Source: Oscillospiraceae bacterium
GTDB lineage: Bacteria > Bacillota > Clostridia > Oscillospirales > Ruminococcaceae
NCBI GenBank assembly: GCA_017439985.1
Contig: JAFSIC010000044.1
Span: 1 to 64,000 of the forward strand
DNA: 64,000 bases
Direction of reading: 5' to 3'
Numbering within the stretch: position 1 is the first letter of the stretch; each line of letters opens with the position of its first letter. Positions 48,931 through 57,487 of this stretch are shown in pieces. The notes below the pieces were generated by a model. The model worked only from the letters and a program-made list of their open reading frames with translations. It searched no databases and had not been told where the DNA came from. A program made the position numbers and the translations under genes.

Positions 48931-50030
48931 TATTCCAATGCTTTTGCTGTTTCTTTCAGCCAGTGAGTGATCTGGATTTTTTGCGGGCAGTTTCGTTCAC
49001 ATTGCAGACAACCAATGCAGTCGGAGGCTTTGCCGTACGTTTTGCACAGGGCATCGTACACCGGCTGAATCTTCCAGTCATCGTTGTGGTTGCGGGCGTA
49101 TTCATTATACAACTTGAAATACTGCGGAATGGCGATTTTCTTTGGGCAGTTGCCGGCGCAGTAGCCGCAGGCAGTACATGGAATCGCCGTCTGACTGCGA
49201 ATGATTTCGCGGGCTTTTCCACAGGCAGCCAGCTCCTGTTCATTCATCAGCGGAACATCTTGCATATTTTCTGCCATCTGTTCCATGCTGTTCATGCCGC
49301 TGAGGACGATTTCAACTTCCGGCAGAGACTGTGCAAAACGCAGTGCCCACTGTGCCGGAGTGAGTGTAGGGTCAAGTTCTGCAAAAGCTGCAGCTGCTTC
49401 TGCCGGAATTTCCGCCAGTGTACCGCCCTTCACCGGTTCCATAACGAGAACCTTTTTCCCGTGCTTTACGGCCGTTTCATAGCAGAGCTGCGCCTGCACG
49501 GAAGGGCTGTCCCAATCCAAATAGTTCAGCTGCAGCTGAACATAATCCACTTCCGGATGCTTCGTGAGGATCTCATGCAACAGTTCGGCGCTGTCATGGT
49601 AAGAGAAACCGATGGCTCCCACCTTGCCTTCTGCTTTCAGACGGCTCATAAAGGCAAATTCATGATATTTCTCGGCAATTTCATAATTTTTCGCGTTGAG
49701 CCAGTGCAGCAGATAGACATCGAAATAATCCAGGCCGCAGCGTTCCTGCTGCTCCTTGAAGTAACGCTCGTTGTCCTCCTCGCATTTCACTTTCCAGGAT
49801 GGAAGCTTTGTCGCAACACGATAGCTGCTGCGGGGATGACGCTCCACCAGAGATTTTCTCAGGGCACTTTCGCTTTCGCCGCTGAGATAGGTGTATGCCG
49901 TATCAAAATAGCTTCCGCCTGCTTCTAAAAAAGCATCGACCATACGATTCAACAGTTCATAATCAATGCTTGTATCATCCTGCGGGCCAAGTTTGGGCAG
50001 ACGCAGAAAACCAAAGCCCATTTTATTCAT
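48930..50030 (-). CDS. Aldo/keto reductase with C-terminal ferredoxin-like domain
   Basis: 366 residues. The aldo/keto reductase barrel (about 1-280) shows MNKMGFGFLRLPKLG, YFDTAYTYLSGESESALRKSL with the catalytic Tyr near 44-50, and YFDVYLLHWLNAKN (about 101). The C-terminal 90 residues carry two [4Fe-4S] motifs, CTACGYCAGNCPKKI (about 280) and CIGCLQCERNCPQKI (about 340). Such Fe-S-tailed reductases are common in anaerobes; substrate unknown. RBS CAGGAGGGGAAAC precedes the ATG. Terminators bound it on both sides. Confidence 0.9.
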   Translation of the reverse strand: MNKMGFGFLRLPKLGPQDDTSIDYELLNRMVDAFLEAGGSYFDTAYTYLSGESESALRKSLVERHPRSSYRVATKLPSWKVKCEEDNERYFKEQQERCGLDYFDVYLLHWLNAKNYEIAEKYHEFAFMSRLKAEGKVGAIGFSYHDSAELLHEILTKHPEVDYVQLQLNYLDWDSPSVQAQLCYETAVKHGKKVLVMEPVKGGTLAEIPAEAAAAFAELDPTLTPAQWALRFAQSLPEVEIVLSGMNSMEQMAENMQDVPLMNEQELAACGKAREIIRSQTAIPCTACGYCAGNCPKKIAIPQYFKLYNEYARNHNDDWKIQPVYDALCKTYGKASDCIGCLQCERNCPQKIQITHWLKETAKALE

Positions 50031-50052
50031 TGTTTCCCCTCCTGTAACGTGG

Positions 50053-50076
50053 GAAAAAAGCCCTCATGCGAGGGCT
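50053..50076 (-). terminator. Terminator after hydA
   Basis: AGCCCTC (50059-50065) and GAGGGCT (50070-50076), loop of four, with a T tract on the minus strand, 12 bases after the hydA stop. Confidence 0.88.
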
Positions 50077-50088
50077 CTTTTTATAAAA

Positions 50089-51828
50089 CTATTTTACTTC
50101 ACGCTGAGTGTAGTGAGTATGCAGCAGTTCGTGAGATTTGTGGCCGTTTGGCTCGCCCAGGAAGTCCTCGTAGAGTTTGTGGATTTCCGGGTTCTTATGA
50201 GACTGTCTGTAAGTGGATTTCATATCAACTTTGTACAGACCGTCCATACGTTTCTCTTTGATTGCTGCAGTGGTGCGGAATGGCTGACCGCCGCCGCCTA
50301 CACAGCCGCCTGGGCAGCACATAACTTCGATGAAGTGGTAGTCTGCTTCGCCTGCGCGGATCTTGTCCAGCAGAACTTTCGCATTCTTCAGACCGGAGGT
50401 AACTGCTACTTTAACGGTAGTGCCATTCAGGTCGAGAGAAGCTTCTTTGATTGCTTCGTGGCCGCGAACGCCTACGAAGTCCAGATCGCCGGCCTGTTTG
50501 CCGGTAACCATTTCGTATACGGAGCGGAGCGCTGCTTCCATAACGCCGCCGGAGGTACCGAAGATCGCACCTGCACCGGATGCCAGACCCAGTGGGTTAT
50601 CGAATTCTTCTTCCGGCATCTTAGCCAGATCCAGACCGCGGGTACGGATCATCTTAGCCAGCTCACGGGTGGTCAGTACGTAGTCAACGTCCTGTACGCC
50701 GCTGTCGTTCATTTCCGGACGAGCGCATTCATATTTCTTCGCTACGCAAGGCATGATGGAAACAACAACCATGTTTTCTTTTGGAATGTTGTTTTTCTCT
50801 GCGTAGTAGGTTTTTGCGATGGCGCCAAACATCTGCTGCGGAGATTTGCAGGTGGACAGATTTGGCATCATATCCGGATAGGTTTTTTCCACATAGTTTA
50901 CCCAACCAGGGCTGCAGGAGGTGATCATTGGCAGAGTGCCGCCGTTCTGGATTCTGTGAAGCAGTTCGGTGCCCTCTTCCATGATGGTCAGGTCAGCTGC
51001 GAAGTTGGTGTCGAATACTTTGTCGAAGCCCAGTTTACGCATTGCTGCTACCATGGAACCGGTTGCAACGGAGCCTTTTGGCAGACCGAAGTCATCACCG
51101 ATGGCTACGCGAACAGCAGGAGCTACCTGTACCACAACGTGTTTGTTTGGATCATGAATCGCATCCCATACTTTTTCGGTGTCGTCTTTTTCGTTCAGAG
51201 CGCCAACAGGACAAGCTGCTACACACTGACCGCAGAGTACACAAGCAGTGGAATTCAGTGGGTTATTGAAAGCGGTACCAATGTTGAAGTCAACGGATCT
51301 GTGATGATAACCGATGGCATTGGTGCCCTGTACGTTCTGGCAAGCCTCTACGCAACGGCCGCAGCGTACACATTTGCTCATATCGCGTACGATAGCCGGG
51401 TTATCCAGCTGTTTTGGAACGCGGGTGAATACGGAATCAAATGGATTTTCGCGGAGGTTGTATTCCTGAGCCAGAGTCTGCAGTTCGCATTTGCCGCTCT
51501 TTGGACAGCTGAGACAGTCCTGTGGGTGGTTAGCGAGGATCAGCTCCAGCACGGTTTTACGAGCTTCGCGAACGCGTGGAGTGTTGGTGAAAACGTCGCC
51601 GCATTCGTCAACAACGTTGTTGCAGGCGGTTTTCAGACGGCGGCTCCAGGTGTCTTCTACCAGGCAGACACGGCAGAATGCGCGCACGTTCAGGTCAGGA
51701 TGATGGCAGAGAGATGGAATTTTGATACCGATCTTTGCAGCAGCATCGATGATTTTGGTGCCGGAAGGTACGGTAACAGGAATGCCATCAATTTTAATGG
51801 TGATCATTTTATTTGGATCGAAATGCAT
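50089..51828 (-). CDS. hydA: NADH-dependent [FeFe] hydrogenase, catalytic subunit HydA
   Basis: 579 residues. Order of domains: [2Fe-2S] domain (Cys 41, 52, 55, 69 region), His-Cys [4Fe-4S] domain (HPQDCLSCPKSGKC, about 101-114), two [4Fe-4S] clusters (CVRCGRCVEACQ, CVLCGQCVAACP) and the H-cluster domain. H-cluster signatures are TSCSPGW (about 303), MPCVAKKYE (about 359) and EVMCCPGGCVGGGGQP (about 501), followed by a small-subunit-like tail. It makes or consumes H2, coupled to NADH and ferredoxin in the electron-bifurcating or confurcating group. Last of hydC-hydB-hydA, 12 bases after hydB. Confidence 0.95.
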   Translation of the reverse strand: MHFDPNKMITIKIDGIPVTVPSGTKIIDAAAKIGIKIPSLCHHPDLNVRAFCRVCLVEDTWSRRLKTACNNVVDECGDVFTNTPRVREARKTVLELILANHPQDCLSCPKSGKCELQTLAQEYNLRENPFDSVFTRVPKQLDNPAIVRDMSKCVRCGRCVEACQNVQGTNAIGYHHRSVDFNIGTAFNNPLNSTACVLCGQCVAACPVGALNEKDDTEKVWDAIHDPNKHVVVQVAPAVRVAIGDDFGLPKGSVATGSMVAAMRKLGFDKVFDTNFAADLTIMEEGTELLHRIQNGGTLPMITSCSPGWVNYVEKTYPDMMPNLSTCKSPQQMFGAIAKTYYAEKNNIPKENMVVVSIMPCVAKKYECARPEMNDSGVQDVDYVLTTRELAKMIRTRGLDLAKMPEEEFDNPLGLASGAGAIFGTSGGVMEAALRSVYEMVTGKQAGDLDFVGVRGHEAIKEASLDLNGTTVKVAVTSGLKNAKVLLDKIRAGEADYHFIEVMCCPGGCVGGGGQPFRTTAAIKEKRMDGLYKVDMKSTYRQSHKNPEIHKLYEDFLGEPNGHKSHELLHTHYTQREVK

Positions 51829-51839
51829 GAATTACCCTC

Positions 51840-53126
51840 CTATTCCTTTGGGAAGCAATGTGGGCATTCGCCGCGCATGTGAGCTTCGAATTCTGCTCTG
51901 CGATGTTTGATGCAGCAGTCCAGAGCGGTGCATGCTGCCTGACCCAGACCGCAGAAGGATGCGGTGGTCATGGTTCTGCTCAGTCTCTGCAGCAGTTCCA
52001 GATCAGCTTCGGTTGCAACGCCGTTTTTGAACTTGGTCAGGATGTTATGTACCTGTTTGTTGCCTTCGCGGCATGGTACACATTTACCACAGGATTCGTG
52101 AATAAAGAATTCGCATACCTTCAGCAGGTAGTCGATGATGCACATATCTTCGTCCAGAACAACCAGTGCACCGGAACCGATGCTCAGGCCTTCTTTTTTC
52201 AGTGCTTTTGCAGTGTATGGGGTGTCCAGCTGTTCCGGGAAGCCGATTGGACCGGACTGACCGCCCATGTGGAAGAATTTCAGCTCTTTGCCTTCCGGAA
52301 TACCGCCGCCGAATTCTTCGTCGTAGATCAGGTCGCGCAGAGTAACGTGGCCCAGACCAACTTCTGCAACAACGCGATTGTTTACGTTACCGCAGATGGA
52401 TACCAGTTTGGTACCGCCGTCGCCTTCACTGCCCAGTTCGTAGAAGGCTTTGCCGCCCATGTTTACGATCAGTGGAACGTCTGCGAAGGATTCAACGTTG
52501 TTAACCAGAGTTGGTTTGCTGAACAGACCAACTTCAGCCAGATGTGGTGGTTTGATACGTGGACGACCGGTCTGCGCTTCGATGGAGTTCAGCAGAGCGG
52601 AGTTTTCGCCGCAAACATAAGCGCCTGCACCGGAGACAACATGGATATCATAGTTCCAGCCGGAGCCAAGAATGTTTTCGCCCAGGAAGCCGGCTTTTTT
52701 GCAAGCCTCGATGGATTCTTTGAAGGCTGCCTGAATCAGTCTGTACTCGCCGCGGATGTAGATGTAACCATCGTTTGCGCCGAATACATAGCCGGCAATG
52801 GCCATACCTTCGATGACGGACATTGGGTCATCTCTCAGCAGGATTTTGTCTTTGAACGTACCAGGTTCGCCTTCGTCACCGTTACATACGATGTATTTTG
52901 GAGAACCTTCGATGTTGTAGAGCTGTTTCCACTTCTTGCCTGCAGGGTATGCAGCACCGCCGCGGCCCAGCAGAGTAGCTTCCAGCATTTCATCGATAAT
53001 AGCCATCGGCTCCATAGTCAGAGCCTTTTTCAGGCCTTCAAAACCGCCCATGGATACATAATCTTCCACGGACTGTGGGTTGATCTTACCAACTCGTTTT
53101 GTCAACAGAGAAACTGCTTTTGACAT
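51840..53126 (-). CDS. hydB: NuoF-like NADH-binding hydrogenase subunit HydB, short form
   Basis: 428 residues. Core motifs are LLGRGGAAYPAGKKWKQLY (FMN/NADH site, about 52), CNGDEGEPGTFKDK, GAGAYVCGENSALLNSIE (about 173) and the [4Fe-4S] motif ESCGKCVPCREGNK near 340. It ends soon after ALDCCIKHRRAEFEAHMRGEC. Typical HydB proteins are around 600 residues with an N-terminal thioredoxin-like [2Fe-2S] domain and a C-terminal two-cluster ferredoxin domain; both are absent here. Acts with HydA and HydC as the NADH module. RBS AAGGAATGATACA. Confidence 0.92.
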   Translation of the reverse strand: MSKAVSLLTKRVGKINPQSVEDYVSMGGFEGLKKALTMEPMAIIDEMLEATLLGRGGAAYPAGKKWKQLYNIEGSPKYIVCNGDEGEPGTFKDKILLRDDPMSVIEGMAIAGYVFGANDGYIYIRGEYRLIQAAFKESIEACKKAGFLGENILGSGWNYDIHVVSGAGAYVCGENSALLNSIEAQTGRPRIKPPHLAEVGLFSKPTLVNNVESFADVPLIVNMGGKAFYELGSEGDGGTKLVSICGNVNNRVVAEVGLGHVTLRDLIYDEEFGGGIPEGKELKFFHMGGQSGPIGFPEQLDTPYTAKALKKEGLSIGSGALVVLDEDMCIIDYLLKVCEFFIHESCGKCVPCREGNKQVHNILTKFKNGVATEADLELLQRLSRTMTTASFCGLGQAACTALDCCIKHRRAEFEAHMRGECPHCFPKE

Positions 53127-53159
53127 TGTATCATTCCTTTCCTTCCAATGGATTGGGAA

Positions 53160-53636
53160 TTATGCGTTGCGGAGACCGTCGATGATCTCTTTGATCTTTT
53201 CTTCGGTCAGGTTACCGTGGGTTCTGCCCTGCACGCGAATAACAGGACCGATTTCGCAGTAGCCGTTGCATGGCATGTAAGAAACGGTAAACATGCCATC
53301 CGGAGTGGTCTCGCCTACTTTGATACCCAGCTCTTTTTCAAGGATAGCGGTCACGCGGTCCGCTTTGGATGCGTAGCATGGGGAGCTGTTGCAAACCTCA
53401 ATGATATATTTGCCGCGTGGTTTGGTCTTCAGCATTGCATAGAATGTCAGAATATCGTACATCTGAACGCGGGACAGGCCAACGCGTTCAGCCACCAGAT
53501 TTGCGGTTCTTTCGTCAATGTAATTTTGTGGGGAGAGATCCTGCAGCTTCAGAAGAATGTACAGCAAATTTTCTTTGCAGGCACCGTTTTCTTCAACGAT
53601 AGCCAGGATCTGTTCATCAGAGAAATGATTCAGCAT
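53160..53636 (-). CDS. hydC: NuoE-like [2Fe-2S] hydrogenase subunit HydC
   Basis: 158-residue thioredoxin-fold ferredoxin of the NuoE/HydC family. N-terminal helical region (HFSDEQILAIVEENGA) is followed by VERVGLSRVQMYDILTFYAM-like sequence and the cluster cysteines VCNSSPCYASKADRV (about 86) and YMPCNGYCEIGPVI (about 126). The second of two ATGs (53636) is well spaced from GGAGG, the first (53642) abuts it. First gene of the hydrogenase operon, 33 bases before hydB. A consensus-like promoter lies upstream. Confidence 0.94.
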   Translation of the reverse strand: MLNHFSDEQILAIVEENGACKENLLYILLKLQDLSPQNYIDERTANLVAERVGLSRVQMYDILTFYAMLKTKPRGKYIIEVCNSSPCYASKADRVTAILEKELGIKVGETTPDGMFTVSYMPCNGYCEIGPVIRVQGRTHGNLTEEKIKEIIDGLRNA

Positions 53637-53720
53637 ATTCATACCTCCATATCTTTCTAACGATCGTGCTTCACAGCATCCAATTTGAAGAAATAATGCA
53701 AAACACTAATCATACGCAAA

Positions 53721-53750
53721 TTATACAATTTTTATCCTATCTTCGTCAAG
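53721..53750 (-). promoter_or_regulatory. Promoter of the hydC-hydB-hydA operon
   Basis: TTGACG (53745-53750) and TATAAT (53721-53726) separated by 18 bases on the minus strand, giving a leader of about 80 bases before hydC. Confidence 0.75.
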
Positions 53751-53910
53751 CTTTAAGCGGGTTGCACAATTTTTTTCAATGTTTTAGCAGAATAAAACGC
53801 CCGAGTTCTATTGGTATTTAACAAACTATATTCCATTATTTACCTCGACTTTACATCGATTTTACAATCAGAACCTCCAGTATCTTGATGTTTATGGGCT
53901 TCAGCATAGA

Positions 53911-53936
53911 AAAAGCACCTCTTTCGAGGTGCTTTT
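53911..53936 (-). terminator. Terminator after the MFS gene
   Basis: AAAGCACCTC (53912-53921) pairs with GAGGTGCTTT (53926-53935) with a four-base loop; A/T tracts on both sides, immediately after the stop at 53940. Confidence 0.9.
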
Positions 53937-53939
53937 GAT

Positions 53940-55166
53940 TTATTCTTCGCTTGCGAATTTCTTCCATCCGGGGATGCAGAAAGCGCAGATAATGGTACCT
54001 GCCACTGCGATGAGCATCCAGAGGAAGACCGTCATTCCCCAGCCCTGACTCTCGGAAATCAGCGCAATTCCAGAGGTGGAGATAGCGCTGCCGATGTAGA
54101 CGAAGGAGTTGAGCAGACCCGAAATGAAGGAGATGTTGCCCTTCTTCTGGAAGAACGGCGGAAGCATGGAGATCAGCATCAGGTTGACGCCATGCATACA
54201 GCCGGTCAGCACTGCAGTCAAGCCAACGGAAGCTGCTGCGGATGAGCCGGTCAGCACGTTGATGCCAAGGGCTGCCACAGAGCCCACTCCAAAGAAAATT
54301 CCCGCACAGAGAATCGGATTCACCGGCATTTTGCGGTAAACGATCATTGCCAGTCGGCTGCAGGCAATACCGAAAATCGGCATGATAACGCCGGTGAGAA
54401 TGGATGTGGTGCTGCTGAGATTGTACGTTTCCGAAATATAGGACGGCATCCATGTGGTAACGCCATCGCGGAGAATACCGCAGAGTGTGATCGCAAACAA
54501 GATGGCGATAAGCAGCGGAGAAAACAGACCATTGCTGTGGGACTTGCCGCCAACTACCTTTGGTGCTGCGTGTTCGATCGGAACGTTGACGCAGTTTTTC
54601 TGCCAGAAGATCGCCATAATGATCGCCGCAATAGAGCAGAAACCAAATACCATCTTCCAGCTGAAAACAGTGATGATCAGCGGAGATGCCAGATAAATCA
54701 GTACCGTACCCACAGAGCCGGCACAGGTCACAACAAAGCAGGCTTTCTTGTAATCCTCACCGTTGAGCAGCGTTACCATCAGGCGTACCATCGGCGGCCA
54801 CATCAGGGACTGTGCGAAACCGTTGACTGCCCATACTGCGGTCATGAGCCACGGATCTCCGCAAAATGGAATCAGCATGTTCATGGAGGCGGTCAGCAGC
54901 AAACCAAAGAATACTAGCTGCTTCGGCTGGATGCGGTCCCCTAAGAAGCCGCTGACCAGCTGTCCGGCACCGTAGGTCACAAAGGCAGCGGTAACTGCCT
55001 GTGACAGCAGAGAGCGTGCCATGCCGGTCTGCAGTTCCATTTCGGAAATGATGGCGCCGAAGTTGATTCGGGTCAGATAACTGATGAGATAGGCCGCAGA
55101 GAACAGGAAAATGACCCCGCGGATCTTAGAAGGTTCGTGTAATTTCTGAGTTTCCAGAGTATCCAT
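53940..55166 (-). CDS. Major facilitator superfamily transporter
   Basis: 408 residues with twelve predicted helices, for example GVIFLFSAAYLISYLTRINFG at the N-terminus and the loop-2/3 motif GFLGDRIQPKQLVFFG. The combination of YLTRINFGAIISEM and the GDRI loop resembles the organophosphate/UhpC-like branch, but the substrate cannot be told from the sequence. ATG at 55166 is preferred: it begins MDTLETQK and has GATGGAAAGA upstream, while the longer frame reaches into the thrS terminator. It is single, with its own terminator; no promoter is obvious. Confidence 0.85.
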   Translation of the reverse strand: MDTLETQKLHEPSKIRGVIFLFSAAYLISYLTRINFGAIISEMELQTGMARSLLSQAVTAAFVTYGAGQLVSGFLGDRIQPKQLVFFGLLLTASMNMLIPFCGDPWLMTAVWAVNGFAQSLMWPPMVRLMVTLLNGEDYKKACFVVTCAGSVGTVLIYLASPLIITVFSWKMVFGFCSIAAIIMAIFWQKNCVNVPIEHAAPKVVGGKSHSNGLFSPLLIAILFAITLCGILRDGVTTWMPSYISETYNLSSTTSILTGVIMPIFGIACSRLAMIVYRKMPVNPILCAGIFFGVGSVAALGINVLTGSSAAASVGLTAVLTGCMHGVNLMLISMLPPFFQKKGNISFISGLLNSFVYIGSAISTSGIALISESQGWGMTVFLWMLIAVAGTIICAFCIPGWKKFASEE

Positions 55167-55198
55167 GTCTTTCCATCTCTTTTCCTGACACAGCAAAG

Positions 55199-55218
55199 CC
55201 TCCGTCAAATGACGGAGG
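55199..55218 (-). terminator. Probable terminator after thrS
   Basis: Perfect nine-base arms 55199-55207 and 55210-55218 (CCTCCGTCA/TGACGGAGG) starting 18 bases after the thrS stop. The T-run is poor (CTTTGC), so its efficiency is uncertain. Confidence 0.55.
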
Positions 55219-55235
55219 ACTCTGCAAAGCATGAT

Positions 55236-57137
55236 TTATTTTTTGTTTTTGATTTCGTCCAGAATCTGTGCAACGAATGCATCCAGAGCCATGGTCTGAT
55301 TTTCGGTGGTGTCGCGGAGACGAACAGAAACTTCATTGTTTTCTTCTTCGGATTTACCAACGATCAGCATGTAAGGGATCTTCTGCATCTGAGCTTCACG
55401 GATCTTGTAACCGATTTTCTCGTTGCGTTCATCCAGTTCTACACGAACGCCGGCAGCTTTGAGGGTTTCGTAAACTTTCTGAGCGTATTCTGCGTTTTTC
55501 TCGGAAATTGGCAGAACTTTTGCCTGTACAGGTGCCAGCCAGGTTGGGAATTTACCTGCAAAGTGCTCAATCAGAACGCCGATGAAGCGTTCTACAGAGC
55601 CGAATGCTACGCGGTGGATCATGATTGGACGGTGTTTCTGACCGTCTTCACCGGTGTATTCTGCTTCAAAGCGCTGTGGCAGCTGGAAGTCCAGCTGAAT
55701 GGTGCCGCACTGCCAGGTACGACCGATAGAGTCTTCCAGATGGAAGTCGATCTTTGGACCGTAGAATGCGCCGTCGCCTTCGTTAACAACGTAGCTCAGA
55801 CCCAGTTCGTCCAGTGCCTGACGCAGACCGTTGGTTGCTACTTCCCAATCTTCGTCGGAGCCCATGCTGTCTTCCGGACGGGTGGACAGTTCTACATGAT
55901 ATTTGAAGCCGAAGAGAGTGTAGATCTCATCGATCAGTCTTGCTACGCCTTTGATCTCCTGAGTGATCTGTTCCGGAGTCATGAAGATGTGAGCGTCGTC
56001 CTGATTGAAGCAGCGTACACGGAAGAGACCGTGGAGTGCGCCGGATTTTTCATGACGGTGTACCAGACCAACTTCGCCCAGTCTCAGAGGCAGGTCGCGG
56101 TAGGATCTTGGTTCGGATTTGTAAACCAGCATACCGCCTGGGCAGTTCATTGGTTTGATTGCGAAGTCGGTTTCGTCGATAACGGTGGTGTACATGTTAT
56201 CTTTGTAGTGGAACCAGTGACCGGAAGTCTCCCACAGCTGACGGTTCAGCATGATTGGGGTGGAGATTTCAACGTAACCTTCTCTGGTGTGGATCTCTCT
56301 CCAGTATTCCAGCAGAGTGTTCTTCAGTGCCATACCTTTTGGCAGGAAGATTGGGAAACCAGGACCTTCTTCTACCATGGTGAAGAGACCCAGCTCTTTA
56401 CCCAGTTTACGATGGTCGCGTTTTTTCGCTTCTTCGATGCGAGCCAGATGCTCTTCCAGTTCGGAAGCTTTCGGGAAAGCGGTACCGTAAATACGGGACA
56501 GCATTTTGTTCTTTTCGTCGCCGTGCCAGTAAGCGCCTGCGATAGAGGTCAGCTTGAAGGCTTTGACCGCTTTGGTGCTTGCGATATGTGGGCCTGCACA
56601 GAGGTCGGTGTATTCGCCCTGTTTGTAGAAGCTGATTTCAGCGTCTTCAGGAAGCGCTTCGATGAGTTCTACTTTATAAGGCTCGCCCAGTTCGTTCATC
56701 AATTTTACTGCTTCTTCGCGGGACAGAGTGAAGCGTTCCAGTTTCAGATCTTCTTTGACGATCTTTTTCATTTCTGCTTCGATTTTTTCCAGATCTTCCG
56801 GAGTGAAGCCGCCGTCGCGGTCGAAGTCGTAGTAGAAACCATCGGCGATGGATGGACCGATTGCCAGTTTGGTTTCCGGGAAGAGGCGTTTTACTGCCTG
56901 TGCCAGAATGTGTGCTGCGGTATGACGGAATGCGCCGCGGCCGTCCTCATCCTCAAAGGTCAGGAAGGTCAGTTCGCAATCTTCGGAAATTTCGGTTCTC
57001 AGGTCAACAGTTTCACCGTTTACTTTTGCTGCGCAAACGTTTCTTGCCAGACCTTCACTGATGGATTTTGCGATTTCGATAGCAGGCATTGCTGCTGCGT
57101 ATTCTCTAATGTCGCCGCTTTTCAGTGTAATTTTCAT
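55236..57137 (-). CDS. thrS: Threonyl-tRNA synthetase
   Basis: 633-residue class II synthetase. TGS domain (about 1-60), editing domain with RHTAAHILAQAVKRLFPET (about 72) and a Cys/His site near 180, catalytic core with motif 1-3 blocks (GHWFHYKDNMYTTVI, NCPGGMLVYKSEPRSYRDLPLR, GSVERFIGVLIEHFAG, each read in parts), and a C-terminal anticodon domain (APVQAKVLPISEKN onward). Length is normal. It is a single transcription unit controlled by a T-box leader with ACC as likely specifier. Confidence 0.97.
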   Translation of the reverse strand: MKITLKSGDIREYAAAMPAIEIAKSISEGLARNVCAAKVNGETVDLRTEISEDCELTFLTFEDEDGRGAFRHTAAHILAQAVKRLFPETKLAIGPSIADGFYYDFDRDGGFTPEDLEKIEAEMKKIVKEDLKLERFTLSREEAVKLMNELGEPYKVELIEALPEDAEISFYKQGEYTDLCAGPHIASTKAVKAFKLTSIAGAYWHGDEKNKMLSRIYGTAFPKASELEEHLARIEEAKKRDHRKLGKELGLFTMVEEGPGFPIFLPKGMALKNTLLEYWREIHTREGYVEISTPIMLNRQLWETSGHWFHYKDNMYTTVIDETDFAIKPMNCPGGMLVYKSEPRSYRDLPLRLGEVGLVHRHEKSGALHGLFRVRCFNQDDAHIFMTPEQITQEIKGVARLIDEIYTLFGFKYHVELSTRPEDSMGSDEDWEVATNGLRQALDELGLSYVVNEGDGAFYGPKIDFHLEDSIGRTWQCGTIQLDFQLPQRFEAEYTGEDGQKHRPIMIHRVAFGSVERFIGVLIEHFAGKFPTWLAPVQAKVLPISEKNAEYAQKVYETLKAAGVRVELDERNEKIGYKIREAQMQKIPYMLIVGKSEEENNEVSVRLRDTTENQTMALDAFVAQILDEIKNKK

Positions 57138-57178
57138 ATGAATGTTCCTCCTATATATTCAGTCGTATCTTGCTGGAA

Positions 57179-57416
57179 AAATAAAAACACCCTCAAACTG
57201 CGGATGCAGTTCAAGGGTGCAAAAATTTACACGGTTCCACCTTGATTTTCACTCAAGATCCCTTAACGCGGGAAACGATGGCGTTGTGACTCGCCATGGC
57301 TCCGGACTGGTGTTCACCGTCGGGTCTCGCAAGGACAATTTCAGCTACTATGTCCTCTCTCTGAGCGCCTTCCGTTGGCTACTGGTTCCTTCACAGCCGA
57401 TACAGCTATTATTCAT
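57179..57416 (-). promoter_or_regulatory. T-box riboswitch leader of thrS
   Basis: The minus-strand leader has the T-box sequence AAGGTGGAACCGTG (around 57230-57243) and a terminator of 14 base pairs (57188-57201 with 57206-57219) followed by TTTTTATTTTT. In Stem I, GGTGAACACCAG contains ACC (57309-57311), a Thr codon, aligned with the TAC of the tyrS leader. TGGA in the T-box would pair with a tRNA ending UCCA. Uncharged tRNA-Thr is expected to prevent termination. The 350-base gap between thrS and the next gene holds this leader and its promoter. Confidence 0.93.
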
Positions 57417-57422
57417 GATGAT

Positions 57423-57451
57423 ACTGTACCACTATTTTACCAGTTTGTCAA
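57423..57451 (-). promoter_or_regulatory. Promoter of the thrS leader
   Basis: TTGACA (57446-57451), 17 bases, TACAGT (57423-57428) on the minus strand. Confidence 0.8.
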
Positions 57452-57487
57452 GGACTTATCCACGGTTTTTTAACAGATGTGACTACA

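Larger units (their letters stand above)
53637..53939. other. Gene-free interval between hydC and the MFS gene
   Basis: A/T-rich. It holds the hydrogenase promoter (53721-53750), the MFS terminator (53911-53936) and about 90 bases at 53760-53850 in which I see no gene or motif. I looked for a Rex-like TTGTTAA-N4-TTAACAA operator and did not find one. Confidence 0.7.

Noticed and set aside
53637..53939. Rex-type redox operator in front of the hydrogenase operon
   Set aside because: No TTGTTAA-N4-TTAACAA-like palindrome is visible.
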